Assembly: GCF_020515695.1 (NCBI RefSeq)
Contig: NZ_JAIWJA010000008.1
Span: 62,001 to 126,000, forward strand
Direction of reading: 5' to 3'
From: Pseudomonas sp. MWU16-30317
GTDB lineage: Bacteria > Pseudomonadota > Gammaproteobacteria > Pseudomonadales > Pseudomonadaceae
DNA length: 64,000 nucleotides
The notes beneath the pieces are model-generated. The model saw only the letters and a program-made list of their open reading frames with translations. It had not been told where the DNA came from and ran no database searches. The translations under genes and the position numbers were made by a program. This document shows, in pieces, positions 51,073 to 59,637 of the stretch; position 1 is the stretch's first letter; each line of letters begins with the position of its first letter.

Positions 51073-51339
51073 ATGACTCACTTCGATCTCCACACCGCTG
51101 GCACCACTCCCTGGGGCCGCAGCCTCGACGGGCACTCGTTGTTTACCGTCAACCCCGATATCCCCGCCGTCGATGCCCTCGAACACGCCTCCATCCTGCA
51201 AGACTGCGCGAACAAATTGATGACTGAAGCGGCGTTCGGTAACCCTACAGGCCATGCGGCGTTGTCTGCTCTGTACCTGAACGAGATGGCCAAGGCGTTG
51301 ATGGATGATGTCGCGCAGGCGATGACGCCAAGGGCTTAG
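51073..51339 (+). CDS. DUF3077 family small protein
   Basis: An 88-residue protein that fits DUF3077, common in Pseudomonas. It reads FTVNPDIPAVDALEHASILQDC, then HAALSALYLNEMAKALMDD. It is small, helical and soluble. Function unknown. ATG at 51073. It is monocistronic. Confidence 0.8.
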   Translation: MTHFDLHTAGTTPWGRSLDGHSLFTVNPDIPAVDALEHASILQDCANKLMTEAAFGNPTGHAALSALYLNEMAKALMDDVAQAMTPRA

Positions 51340-51382
51340 TCATAAGGTCGCGATGTGTGGGCATGCACTGCCTACACAGGCC

Positions 51383-51808
51383 TCACTCCCCCAACAACAA
51401 CACCGTCCTGGCATCCATCTCCCCGCCGAAGAACCACTCGAGCGCCTCTAGGAACACCGCCTCGTCCGGCGCGATAGCAGCAAACAACGTCAGACAAGAA
51501 CGCAGCTTCAGATCATCAGGATGCCCGAGAATGTCCAAGGCGCTCTTGTCGCGGTGCTGCAGCAAGGTCGTGACGCTTTCCAGCAGCCGCGGCCCCAACA
51601 CCGGGTGCTGTAGATAGCCCTGCGCTTCAGCGGCACCCGACAGCCCAAAGCGCTCGGCCATCTCGCTGCGCCCCAGCCCGCGCAGTTGCGGGAACACGAA
51701 CCACATCCAGTGACTGGCCTTGCGCCCGGCCCGCAGCTCGTGCAGGGCGCGGTCATACACGGGCTGTTGGGCCTCGATGAAACGCAGCAGATCGAAAGTA
51801 TCGTTCAT
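51383..51808 (-). CDS. DUF1810 family protein
   Basis: A 141-residue DUF1810 protein. DLLRFIEAQQPVYDRALHELRAG leads to the family core SHWMWFVFPQLRGLGRS near residues 32-48. A later VTTLLQHRDKSALDILG segment and a FFGGEMDARTVLLL end match the E. coli YbfE-like/calpastatin-like group. Function unknown. ATG at 51808 is selected over the upstream frame to 51925, which is not conserved in style. It is monocistronic. Confidence 0.87.
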   Translation of the reverse strand: MNDTFDLLRFIEAQQPVYDRALHELRAGRKASHWMWFVFPQLRGLGRSEMAERFGLSGAAEAQGYLQHPVLGPRLLESVTTLLQHRDKSALDILGHPDDLKLRSCLTLFAAIAPDEAVFLEALEWFFGGEMDARTVLLLGE

Positions 51809-52066
51809 GTCCGGATCTCCCTTGGCTGGCCACAGGCAGGTGCGCCATCGCACGCGGACCGGGCGCGAACCATTTCGACAGAGGGGCGGGTGTGGCAGTT
51901 TCATCGAAAGCGTTGAATCCGCCATGACGGCCGGCGGCGCAAGGCATTATGCTGCGCGGCCTCAATAACAAAACGATCGGGAGAGCGGTGGATGAGGGTG
52001 ATGGACGGTCAGATCGAGCAATGTGGGCTGTGTCGTTCATCCCGCTGCCTGTCGGGGCGCTAAGCC

Positions 52067-52810
52067 ATGGATTCCATCCTCTGGGTAGTGATGCTCGGTG
52101 CTGCCCTGGCTGGCTTCGTGCAGGGCCTGTCGGGGTCCAACTTCGGCCTGGTGGCCACGGCCGTATGGGCCTTTGCACTGGAGCCGACCCTGACCGCGCC
52201 GTTGGTTGTCTGCGGTTCGCTGGTGGGGCAGGCGCTGGCGGCGGGTCATCTGCAGTGGCCCTTCGACCGGCAGCGCCTGTTGCCCATGGTCGTCGGCGGG
52301 CTGCTGGGGGTGCCGTTGGGGGTGCTGTTGTTGCATCAGGTCGACCCGGTGCTGTTTCGCTTGATGGTCGGTGTGCTGTTGGTGCTGTGGTGCCCAATGA
52401 TGCTGCTGTCCAAGGGCCTGCCGCGGATAAGGGCCGGCGGGCGCGGCGCCAATGCCGGCATCGGTCTCCTCGGCGGCCTCATGGGCGGGCTGGGTGGTCT
52501 GACCGGCCCGGCACCTGCGCTGTGGGCCGTGCTCAATGGCTGGGACCGTGACACTCAGCGCTCGGTGATCCAGGGCTTCAACCTGGCCATGCAGGCGTTG
52601 ACCATGATCACCTATCTGGTGTCGGGCACGGTGACGACGCAGGCGCTGGGGTTGTTCCCGGTGGTGGCGCTGACCGTGCTGATACCGACTCTCATCGGTA
52701 TCCGCCTGTATCGGCGTTTCAGCGACCAGAAGTTCCGCCAGGTAGTGCTGGGCTTGCTGGCGTTGTCCGGGGTGATATTGATTGTGCAGTCGCTGCCCAA
52801 GGTGCTGTAA
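52067..52810 (+). CDS. TauE/SafE family sulfite/anion exporter
   Basis: A 247-residue inner-membrane protein with about eight TM segments. GAALAGFVQGLSGSNFGLV opens the first TauE repeat, and GLLGGLMGGLGGLTGPAPALW opens the second (residues about 132-152). The family exports sulfite, sulfoacetate or other organic anions. ATG at 52067. It is monocistronic; the shikimate-dehydrogenase remnant lies just downstream. Confidence 0.88.
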   Translation: MDSILWVVMLGAALAGFVQGLSGSNFGLVATAVWAFALEPTLTAPLVVCGSLVGQALAAGHLQWPFDRQRLLPMVVGGLLGVPLGVLLLHQVDPVLFRLMVGVLLVLWCPMMLLSKGLPRIRAGGRGANAGIGLLGGLMGGLGGLTGPAPALWAVLNGWDRDTQRSVIQGFNLAMQALTMITYLVSGTVTTQALGLFPVVALTVLIPTLIGIRLYRRFSDQKFRQVVLGLLALSGVILIVQSLPKVL

Positions 52811-52842
52811 GCCTGCGTCAAAGCAACGGCAACGCCGCACCG

Positions 52843-53046
52843 ATGTGTTCTTCCCGCGCACTCACCCGTGCCGAAGGTTTACGGGTGTCGAGCTTGAGCG
52901 CGATGGCCCAGGATGCTGGCGTCCCGCGGATTGCCGACGGTGTCGGGATGCTGGTGGAACAAGCGGCGGAAGCTTTCGAGTGGTGGCGGGGCGTGCGCCC
53001 GCAGACGCGTCCGGTGATCGATCGGCTGACCGTGCCGCTGGAGTGA
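52843..53046 (+). pseudogene. C-terminal fragment of a shikimate-dehydrogenase (AroE) homologue
   Basis: A 67-codon frame ending at TGA 53046. Its second half reads GVGMLVEQAAEAFEWWRGVRP, then PVIDRL, the C-terminal helix block of AroE-type shikimate dehydrogenases (GxGMLVxQ..xxFxxWxGxxP). A full enzyme has about 270 residues, but the preceding 32 bases run straight into the TauE gene and no other frame encodes the missing 200 residues. It is therefore a deletion remnant. Confidence 0.7.
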
Positions 53047-53074
53047 CTGCGATCAAGACCCTGCGGGATGCCTT

Positions 53075-53512
53075 TCAGCTGGCATTCCGCTCCTCGCTGG
53101 CCTCGTTGCGCGCCTGATAGTCGCGGCGCGAGGCCTCGATGGTTTCGCGGTGTTCCTGCGCCCACAGCCACACGCCACAAAACGCCGCGCCCAGCCCCAT
53201 GCCCATCTGTGTCAACTGGTATTCGACCTTGGGCGGCACTACCGGGTACACCGTCCTGATCAACAGGCCATCGGCTTCCATCTGCCGTACCGTCTTGGTC
53301 AGCATCTTCTGGCTGACATCACCCACCTGCGCCGCCAGTTGGGTGAAGCGCAGGCAACCGCGCTCGGCCAACGCCTCGATCACCAGCATGGTCCATTTGT
53401 CGGCGACCCGGCCGATGATTTCCCGCACCAGCGCGTCGAGCGCGGGGTCGTTGGCGTCCTCGCCATGGGGCCACTGCGGGGGGAGGGTGGCAGGTTGCAG
53501 AGGGTGATTCAT
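53075..53512 (-). CDS. HxlR family transcriptional regulator
   Basis: A 145-residue winged-helix HxlR/MarR-like protein. It reads IGRVADKWTMLVIEALAERGCLRFTQLA, then DVSQKMLTKTVRQMEADGLLIRTVYPVVPPKVEYQLT, the family HTH and wing. No Cys in a typical sensory position is evident besides those in the HTH region. ATG at 53512. It is divergent from an SDR gene starting at 53632, which it probably represses, a common pair for aldehyde- or quinone-induced oxidoreductases. Confidence 0.9.
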   Translation of the reverse strand: MNHPLQPATLPPQWPHGEDANDPALDALVREIIGRVADKWTMLVIEALAERGCLRFTQLAAQVGDVSQKMLTKTVRQMEADGLLIRTVYPVVPPKVEYQLTQMGMGLGAAFCGVWLWAQEHRETIEASRRDYQARNEASEERNAS

Positions 53513-53631
53513 CGCTATGGTTACCTTTGGGTAAGTAATGCACTTTGCGGCGCCTACTTCCCGATCGCGCCGTATGCTCCTATCGTAGCTCAGGTCGCCC
53601 CGCACGGGGCACCGCATCCTTGGAGTTCACT

Positions 53632-54399
53632 ATGCACAGCACAGCCAACACCCTTTTGGTCACTGGCGGCGGCAGCGGTATCGGCCGCGCGCTGGCCGAA
53701 GCCTTCCTCGCTTTGGGCAACGAAGTGATCATCGCCGGGCGCCGCGAGTCGGTGCTCAAGCAGGTCACTGCAGCCAACCCGGGCTTGCACTACGTGGTAC
53801 TGGATATCGCCGATGCGGCAGACGTCCAGCGCGTTGCTGCCGAGCTGATTGCCCGCTACCCGCGCCTCAATGCGGTGATCCACAGCGCGGGCATCATGCG
53901 CAGCGAGAACCTGCTGGCCGGCGACTCGGCGCTCGATGACACCGTGGCCACCAATCTGCTGGGCCCGCTGCGCCTGGACCGCGCGTTGCTGCCGCACTTT
54001 CTCCAGCAGCCCCATGCGGCCATCGTCACGGTGTCGTCCGGCCTGGCCTTCCTGCCGCTGGCCCTGACGCCCAGCTACTGCGCGACCAAGGCGGCGGTGC
54101 ATTCCTACAGCCAGTCGTTGCGCTACCAACTCAAGGACACGGCGGTGAAGGTCCACGAACTGGCGCCGCCCTATGTGCAGACCGAGCTGATGGGCGAGCG
54201 CCAGGCCAATGACCCGCACGCCATGCCGCTCAAGGAATTCATTGCCGAGGTGATGGGAATTTTCGAGCATTCGCCAGAGGCCGAAGAAATCCTCGTCGAG
54301 CGCGTCAAGCCGTTGCGCTTCGCCGAAGCGAACGGCAACTACGCCGGCTTCTTCAAGCAGTTCAACGACCAGATGGCAGCAGCGCGGGCCGGCGAATAG
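53632..54399 (+). CDS. Short-chain dehydrogenase/reductase (DltE-like)
   Basis: A 255-residue SDR. It has the Rossmann motif TGGGSGIGRALAEAF (residues 10-24), HSAGIM for the NAG position, a catalytic Ser in VTVSSGLAF and the YxxxK pair in SYCATKAAVHSY. The closest style is DltE/YbbO-type SDRs with a C-terminal PYVQTELMG. It is NAD(P)-dependent; the substrate is unknown. ATG at 53632. It is divergent from the HxlR gene and convergent with zntB. Confidence 0.88.
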   Translation: MHSTANTLLVTGGGSGIGRALAEAFLALGNEVIIAGRRESVLKQVTAANPGLHYVVLDIADAADVQRVAAELIARYPRLNAVIHSAGIMRSENLLAGDSALDDTVATNLLGPLRLDRALLPHFLQQPHAAIVTVSSGLAFLPLALTPSYCATKAAVHSYSQSLRYQLKDTAVKVHELAPPYVQTELMGERQANDPHAMPLKEFIAEVMGIFEHSPEAEEILVERVKPLRFAEANGNYAGFFKQFNDQMAAARAGE

Positions 54400-54405
54400 G
54401 CGGGA

Positions 54406-55422
54406 TCAGTCCGAGCGCTTGCGAAACGCCCAGCGCGCGGTGATCAAAGTGAAGGTGGCCACCACCGCCACCAGCACCCAGAAGCCGTGCTCGTTGGCGG
54501 CCAAGGGAATGCCACCGACGTTCATGCCGAAAAAACCGGCGACGATGTTGATGGGCAGCGCCAGCACCGTCACCACGGTCAAGGTGTACAGGGTGCGGTT
54601 GCTCTGTTCGTTGAGGTTGGCCGCGATTTCTTCCTGCAACAGCTTGATGCGTTCGACCAGGGCCGTCAGATCGCTGATCACCAGCGCGGATTCTTCGGTG
54701 GACTGGCGCAGCTCCTGCACGTCTTCTTCCAGCAACCAGGTCGGCGGCTTGTGCAGCAGGCGCATCAACGAGCCCGGTTCCAGGGCCAGCAGACGTTGCA
54801 GGCGCACCAGCACGCGGCGCATGGCACCCAACTCGGCCCGATTGCTGCTCAGCCGTTGGGACAGCAACTGGTCTTCGATATGGTCGACGCTGATGCTGGT
54901 CTGGCGCAAAAACTGGGTCAGCACCTCGCCCTGATCGCGCAACAGATGCACCAGCAATTCCAGCGGCGAGCGGAACAGTTCGCCGCGTTTGACCGACGAG
55001 CGCAGTTTGTCCACCGAGCGCAAGGGTTGCACGCGCGCGGTGATCAACAGGTGGCCGCGGGCGCACACCACCAGGGTGGAGATATCGGTGGAAAGCATAT
55101 TGAAATCGAACACCACGTCGTTGACCACGGCCAGCAACGCCGAGTCGATGTGTTCGATGCGGGTCGAGCGCGAGCCTTCGTGCAGGGCCTCGAAAAACTC
55201 TTCAGGCATGTCCAGGTTGGCCTTCATCCAGCGCTCGCACGAGGCGTGGGCCAGGCTCAAATGCAGCCAGACGAACTCTTCCGGCACCTCGGGGCCGTTC
55301 AAACAGCCCAGTGCCGCCACCGAATCGATTTCCTGGCCGCGCTCCCCTGGGCGAAAGCGGAAGCCATAGAGCAGGCCGAAAAGGTCGGAGTCCTGTTGGT
55401 TATGCACAATGCTTTGATTCAT
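54406..55422 (-). CDS. zntB: Zinc transporter ZntB (CorA family)
   Basis: A 338-residue CorA-superfamily transporter. The large cytosolic N-terminal domain (about 1-270) includes the long helix LLEEDVQELRQSTEESALVI. Two C-terminal TM segments flank the pore motif GMNVGG (in FFGMNVGGIPLAA), near residues 297-302. The VGGIPL continuation is typical of ZntB. ZntB moves Zn2+ with protons across the inner membrane. ATG at 55422 is selected; the frame upstream is noise. It is convergent with the SDR. Confidence 0.88.
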   Translation of the reverse strand: MNQSIVHNQQDSDLFGLLYGFRFRPGERGQEIDSVAALGCLNGPEVPEEFVWLHLSLAHASCERWMKANLDMPEEFFEALHEGSRSTRIEHIDSALLAVVNDVVFDFNMLSTDISTLVVCARGHLLITARVQPLRSVDKLRSSVKRGELFRSPLELLVHLLRDQGEVLTQFLRQTSISVDHIEDQLLSQRLSSNRAELGAMRRVLVRLQRLLALEPGSLMRLLHKPPTWLLEEDVQELRQSTEESALVISDLTALVERIKLLQEEIAANLNEQSNRTLYTLTVVTVLALPINIVAGFFGMNVGGIPLAANEHGFWVLVAVVATFTLITARWAFRKRSD

Positions 55423-55678
55423 GGAGGCTCGCGCGACGAGAAGGGGCCGCCGTCCTTGGCGTACTGAAACAAGCGCAGAGCATGACAAGCTGTTATTTCA
55501 GTTTTGTGGCAGTTTGTTGCTTGTTGTTACGATGGTCGAAGGCTCTACAGCGTCGTAAAGCCTTTGAAACCGTGCTTTACAGGATGACTGTGAGGCGCGC
55601 ATCAAGACCGACGGTTGTACACGCGGGGCAGTGATGGCTATATGATATCTATGCGCCTTTTCCTTCGCGGTACTGCCC

Positions 55679-57286
55679 ATGTCCGACCTCTACCAATACA
55701 GCCCCCTGCGCTTGACCCTGATTGTGTTGCTGGCGGTCCTGACGATGGGTGGCATATCGATTCTCTGGGAGTTTCGGCTGGAAGCATGGACCATGCACTT
55801 GTTCGGCCTGCCCTACGAGAGCGATTTCGAAGATGCCGAGCGTTGGCGTTTCGTTTTGACCTCGACGGCGTTCTCTTTCATGTCGTTGATCTTGCCCATT
55901 CTGGTGCTCAAGCGCTTGGTCAGCAATACGCGCCAGAGCTATCGGCGTATGCAATGGGCCCATTCGCAAACGCAGACCCTGGCCTATTACGACTCGCTCA
56001 GCGGCCTGATCAACCGGCGCAAGTTCATTGATCTGCTCACCGAGTGGCTGGCGGCGTCCCAGCCGGTGGTGATCTTCTTGATCGATCTGGATCACTTCAA
56101 GCCGGTCAACGACAACCACGGCCATTCGGTCGGCGACAGCGTCATTTGCGAGGTGGCGAGTCGTCTTGAGGACATCGCCCTGGAATATGGCGCGATAGCG
56201 GCCCGCTTGGGCGGCGACGAGTTTTGCCTGCTGTTGCAGGCGGATCACGAGGTGTCGATGCTGGCGCAGATCGCCGAAACCGTCATCGCCAATCTGAGCG
56301 CGCCGATGCCCGAAATCGTCAAACCCTCGGGTCTGGGTGCCACGGTGGGCATTTCCCGTTCGACGGTCGACGCCACCGATGCCTCGACCTTGCTGCATTT
56401 TGCCGACACGGCCATGTACCGCGGCAAGCAGAGCGGTCGCTCCACCTACAACTTCTATGATCCGCAGTACGAGCTTGAGCGGCGGGCGTTGTCCGATCTG
56501 CAGTTCGCGCTGACGCTCGCCGTCGAACGGCAAGAGATCGTGCCGTTCTATCAGCCGATCGTGGCGCTGCCGGGTAAACAAGTGGTGGGCTTCGAGATTC
56601 TCGCGCGCTGGATCAAGGCCGACGGCAGTGTGGTCATGCCTGGGGATTTCATACCGGTGCTTGAGGATCTGGGCCTGCTGGCGGCCGTCACTCGGTCGTT
56701 GCTCGCCCAGGCCTGCGCCGCCTCGCGGCAGTGGCGGGGCGACTATCGCCTGTCGCTCAATATCAGCGCGGCGATGATCATCGACGAGTGCTTTCCGGAT
56801 GCCCTGTTGGCGCAGTTGCAACAGCTGGATTTTCCGTGCAGTCGACTGGAGCTGGAAATCACCGAGGAGGCCCTGGTCGGCAACCTGGATGCTGCCCGGC
56901 GCAACCTGAGCAAGCTGCAAGCCCATGGGATCACCGTATCGCTGGATGATTTCGGCACCGGTTACTCGGGGCTCTATCACCTGACCCGGCTGGCCATCGA
57001 CAAGATCAAGATCGACCGCTCGTTCTTCGAACCCGGCGCGATCAATCATCTGCCGATGGTCGAGGCCATATTGGGCATGGCCCGTAGCTTGAACATGCAG
57101 GTCACGGCGGAAGGGATCGAGGAATTTCATCTGCCCCATCTGCCGGAATGGCTGGCGCGCAACGGCTGCCATTTCGCGCAGGGGTATCTGTTTGGTCGCC
57201 CGCAAGCGAGTGCCCAGGCCCTTGCGTCCACTTGCAATCGGCCCTCTGGGGCACTCGCCGTGAGCGCTCTGCAGGTCTCACGGTGA
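55679..57286 (+). CDS. Membrane GGDEF-EAL protein (c-di-GMP synthesis/degradation)
   Basis: A 535-residue protein. Two N-terminal TM helices (about residues 10-30 and 58-80) flank a short periplasmic loop. The GGDEF domain has an intact GGDEF at residues 178-182 but no RxxD I-site just before it. The EAL domain starts with GFEILARW, where the motif is EIL, and keeps the other residues needed for catalysis: Asn in LSLNIS, Glu in LELEITEEAL, the Asp pair in LDDFGTGYS, Lys in DKIKIDRSFF, Glu in TAEGIEE and Gln in FAQGYLFGRP. Either or both activities look possible. It is monocistronic. Confidence 0.92.
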   Translation: MSDLYQYSPLRLTLIVLLAVLTMGGISILWEFRLEAWTMHLFGLPYESDFEDAERWRFVLTSTAFSFMSLILPILVLKRLVSNTRQSYRRMQWAHSQTQTLAYYDSLSGLINRRKFIDLLTEWLAASQPVVIFLIDLDHFKPVNDNHGHSVGDSVICEVASRLEDIALEYGAIAARLGGDEFCLLLQADHEVSMLAQIAETVIANLSAPMPEIVKPSGLGATVGISRSTVDATDASTLLHFADTAMYRGKQSGRSTYNFYDPQYELERRALSDLQFALTLAVERQEIVPFYQPIVALPGKQVVGFEILARWIKADGSVVMPGDFIPVLEDLGLLAAVTRSLLAQACAASRQWRGDYRLSLNISAAMIIDECFPDALLAQLQQLDFPCSRLELEITEEALVGNLDAARRNLSKLQAHGITVSLDDFGTGYSGLYHLTRLAIDKIKIDRSFFEPGAINHLPMVEAILGMARSLNMQVTAEGIEEFHLPHLPEWLARNGCHFAQGYLFGRPQASAQALASTCNRPSGALAVSALQVSR

Positions 57287-57301
57287 GTGACAGCGGTGGG
57301 A

Positions 57302-59404
57302 TCAGTACTTCCAGGTGACCGAGGCGGTGAGGTTACGTGGGGCGCCGTAGCTCGACGCGGTCTGGCTGTACATCGACAGCAGGTACTTGCGGTCGGTGAT
57401 GTTGTTGAAGTTCAGCGCCGTGTTCCAGTGGCTATCGATGTCGTAGCTGGCCATCAGATCGACCAGGCCGTAGGCGTTCTGGCGAACCACAGAGGTGGCA
57501 TCGCTCTGGATGCCGCTCTGCCAACTCACACGGGTGCCGACGGTGGCTTTGGGCATGCCCGGCAGGCGATAGCTGGCCATGCCATGGAAGCTGTGGGTCG
57601 GTACGTACCGGCGGGTCTTGTCGCCATCTTCATCGTCGATGCGCACGTAGGTGTAGCCACCCATCAGGTCCAGGCCGGGCAGGGCTTCGCCTGAGGCTTG
57701 CAGCTCGATGCCGTGGCTTTTGTAGTCGGTGGTTTGATACAGGTACTGGGAGCCAGACTGAATGTAGCTGCCCATGGCGTTGCTTTGCTGGGTCTTGAAC
57801 ACGGCAGCGGTCAGGTCCAGGCGATTGTCCAGCACGCTGCCCTTGAGGCCGGCCTCCAGGCTCTTGCCCTCCAGCGGTGCCAGAGGTTTACCGTCGAGGC
57901 CGTTGTAGCCGTACTGCGGGTTGTAGATTTTGGTCCAGCTGGTGTAGACGCTCCACTGCGGGGTCAGGTCGTAGACCAGGCCGGTGTAGGGCGTGACCTT
58001 GCCGTGCTCGCGCTGGGAGTGATCGGAGCCATAGCTGGCACCCGAGCTGTCCATGCTCATCATGCGCGCGCCGGCGATCCAGTGCAGGTCGTCCGCCAGG
58101 CTGAAGCGGGCGCCGGCGAAAAGGCTTTTTTGTCGGTCGACGAAGTTTTGTGTATTACCGTCGCTGGTTTGCGTGAAGTCCGGCTCTGCGACTGCGCCAG
58201 GCAGCACGCCGGCAAATGGCAGTTCGTAGTAGCCGCCGGGCTCGGGATCCCATTCGCGGGCCTTCTGATGAGTGCGGCCGTAGGTAGTCCCCACCGTCAG
58301 TTGATGCTCGCGCCCGAACAGGCTGAACGGCCCCGAGGCTTTTGCTTCGCCGATCATCTCGTGGGCTTCGCTGGTGGTATGGGCAGTAAAGGCTGTCGCC
58401 GTACCGTCACTGACACTGTCGACGTAGAACATGTTGGTGTCTTGTTTCTCGTTGATCGCCGTGGCAGTCACCGTGGCGTTCCAGCCATTGCCGAAATCAT
58501 GCTTGAGCTCGGCGAAGGCGCGCTGAGTGTGCATGTTCCAGTAGGTCCACGGCTGGCCGACGTTGGCGCTGCGGCTGCTGTAGTGGATACGATTGCCATT
58601 TCCATCGATCAGCGGCAGGTTGCCCCAGGTACTGCCATTGGAGTCGCTGTTGTGCTGCGTGAATCCTACGGTCAGGGTGTCAGCGTCGGACACGTCGAAT
58701 GCCAACAGGCCGGCGGCGACGTTTTTTTCGTGGCTGTAACGATCCATCCACGAGTTGCCCTTGTCGTGCGCATAGATAAAGCGTCCGCGCACATTGCCGG
58801 TGGGGGTCAGCGGCCCAGACACATCGACGTCGACGCGGCGGCTGTCCCACGAGCCCACGCTGGTGCCTATCTGCGCCTGGAAGGTGTCGGTAGGCCGCTT
58901 GCGCACGAAGTTGACCGTCGCCGACGGGTTTCCGGTGCCGCTCATCAGGCCATTGGCGCCATGCAGCACGTCGATCTGCTCGAATTCGGCCATGTCCTGA
59001 TCGCCGATCAGGGTGGTCTGCGCGAACGGCATGCCCATGCCGTCGTACTCGAACGAGCCGATCTCGAACCCCCGCGAGGTGAACTCGGTACGGTCGGTTT
59101 CGCTTTGCTCTACGGTCACCGAGGGCGCTGAACGCAGCGCATCCTTGATGCCGTTCATGTGGAAATCATCCATCTGCTTGCGGGTGATGGTAGTAATCGC
59201 CTGCGGCGTTTCCTTGTCCGTCAGCCCCAGCTTGGTGGTACTGGACGCCGGCTTGCCCTGATAGCCCACGCTCGGTTCGTCGCCGCGAACGGCGCTGTCC
59301 TCAATCTGCGTGGACGGCAGCACCACCTCATCGGCGGCGTGGGCGAGGGGCAGGGCGCTGCAGGCGCTGACCAGCAGCAAGCTGGCGGAGAGGCGACGAT
59401 TCAA
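57302..59404 (-). CDS. TonB-dependent siderophore receptor
   Basis: A 700-residue outer-membrane receptor. After the signal peptide (LLLVSACSALPLAHA) comes a plug domain (ETPQAITTITRKQMDDF, GFEIGSFEYDGMGMPF), a 22-strand barrel, and a C-terminal aromatic end NLTASVTWKY. There is no N-terminal signalling domain, so it is not an ECF-coupled receptor. I place the start at TTG 59404, preceded by AGGAA and giving the signal peptide directly. The ATG at 59470 adds 22 residues and runs into a Fur-box-like sequence (59454-59472). It imports a ferric siderophore. It is convergent with the GGDEF-EAL gene. Confidence 0.9.
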   Translation of the reverse strand: MNRRLSASLLLVSACSALPLAHAADEVVLPSTQIEDSAVRGDEPSVGYQGKPASSTTKLGLTDKETPQAITTITRKQMDDFHMNGIKDALRSAPSVTVEQSETDRTEFTSRGFEIGSFEYDGMGMPFAQTTLIGDQDMAEFEQIDVLHGANGLMSGTGNPSATVNFVRKRPTDTFQAQIGTSVGSWDSRRVDVDVSGPLTPTGNVRGRFIYAHDKGNSWMDRYSHEKNVAAGLLAFDVSDADTLTVGFTQHNSDSNGSTWGNLPLIDGNGNRIHYSSRSANVGQPWTYWNMHTQRAFAELKHDFGNGWNATVTATAINEKQDTNMFYVDSVSDGTATAFTAHTTSEAHEMIGEAKASGPFSLFGREHQLTVGTTYGRTHQKAREWDPEPGGYYELPFAGVLPGAVAEPDFTQTSDGNTQNFVDRQKSLFAGARFSLADDLHWIAGARMMSMDSSGASYGSDHSQREHGKVTPYTGLVYDLTPQWSVYTSWTKIYNPQYGYNGLDGKPLAPLEGKSLEAGLKGSVLDNRLDLTAAVFKTQQSNAMGSYIQSGSQYLYQTTDYKSHGIELQASGEALPGLDLMGGYTYVRIDDEDGDKTRRYVPTHSFHGMASYRLPGMPKATVGTRVSWQSGIQSDATSVVRQNAYGLVDLMASYDIDSHWNTALNFNNITDRKYLLSMYSQTASSYGAPRNLTASVTWKY

Positions 59405-59453
59405 GAGGTGAATTCCTGATGTTGATGGATTTACGTCAATATTGGGTGCGATT

Positions 59454-59472
59454 GCAAATGAGAAACACACTC
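59454..59472 (-). promoter_or_regulatory. Fur-box-like site upstream of the siderophore receptor
   Basis: The 19-base stretch on the plus strand, GCAAATGAGAAACACACTC, agrees with the Fur consensus at 12 of 19 positions by my count. It lies 50-68 bases upstream of the TTG start. This fits iron repression of a siderophore receptor. Confidence 0.45.
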
Positions 59473-59592
59473 AGATACGAATCGAAGCGAATAGTAACCA
59501 AATATTGATTCGTATTTCACATTTTTTTCAGTGTCAGGCTTGATACGTCTGGAGGGGGGGCAGGCAGGGTATGGAGAAGGGTTTGCAGCGGG

Positions 59593-59621
59593 GAAAAACG
59601 AGCGGCCCGATCGTGCGGGCC
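59593..59621 (-). terminator. Terminator after the PQQ-type sugar dehydrogenase
   Basis: On the minus strand the stem GGCCCG/CGGGCC (59621-59616 and 59609-59604) with a 6-base loop is followed after 5 bases by a U-run (A-run at 59594-59598). It lies 17 bases past the stop at 59638. Confidence 0.7.
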
Positions 59622-59637
59622 ACCCGGGATTAACGGC

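Noticed and set aside
55649..57205. 518-codon minus-strand frame opposite the GGDEF-EAL gene
   Set aside because: It is a mirror frame of a clearly conserved protein, with no recognisable domain.
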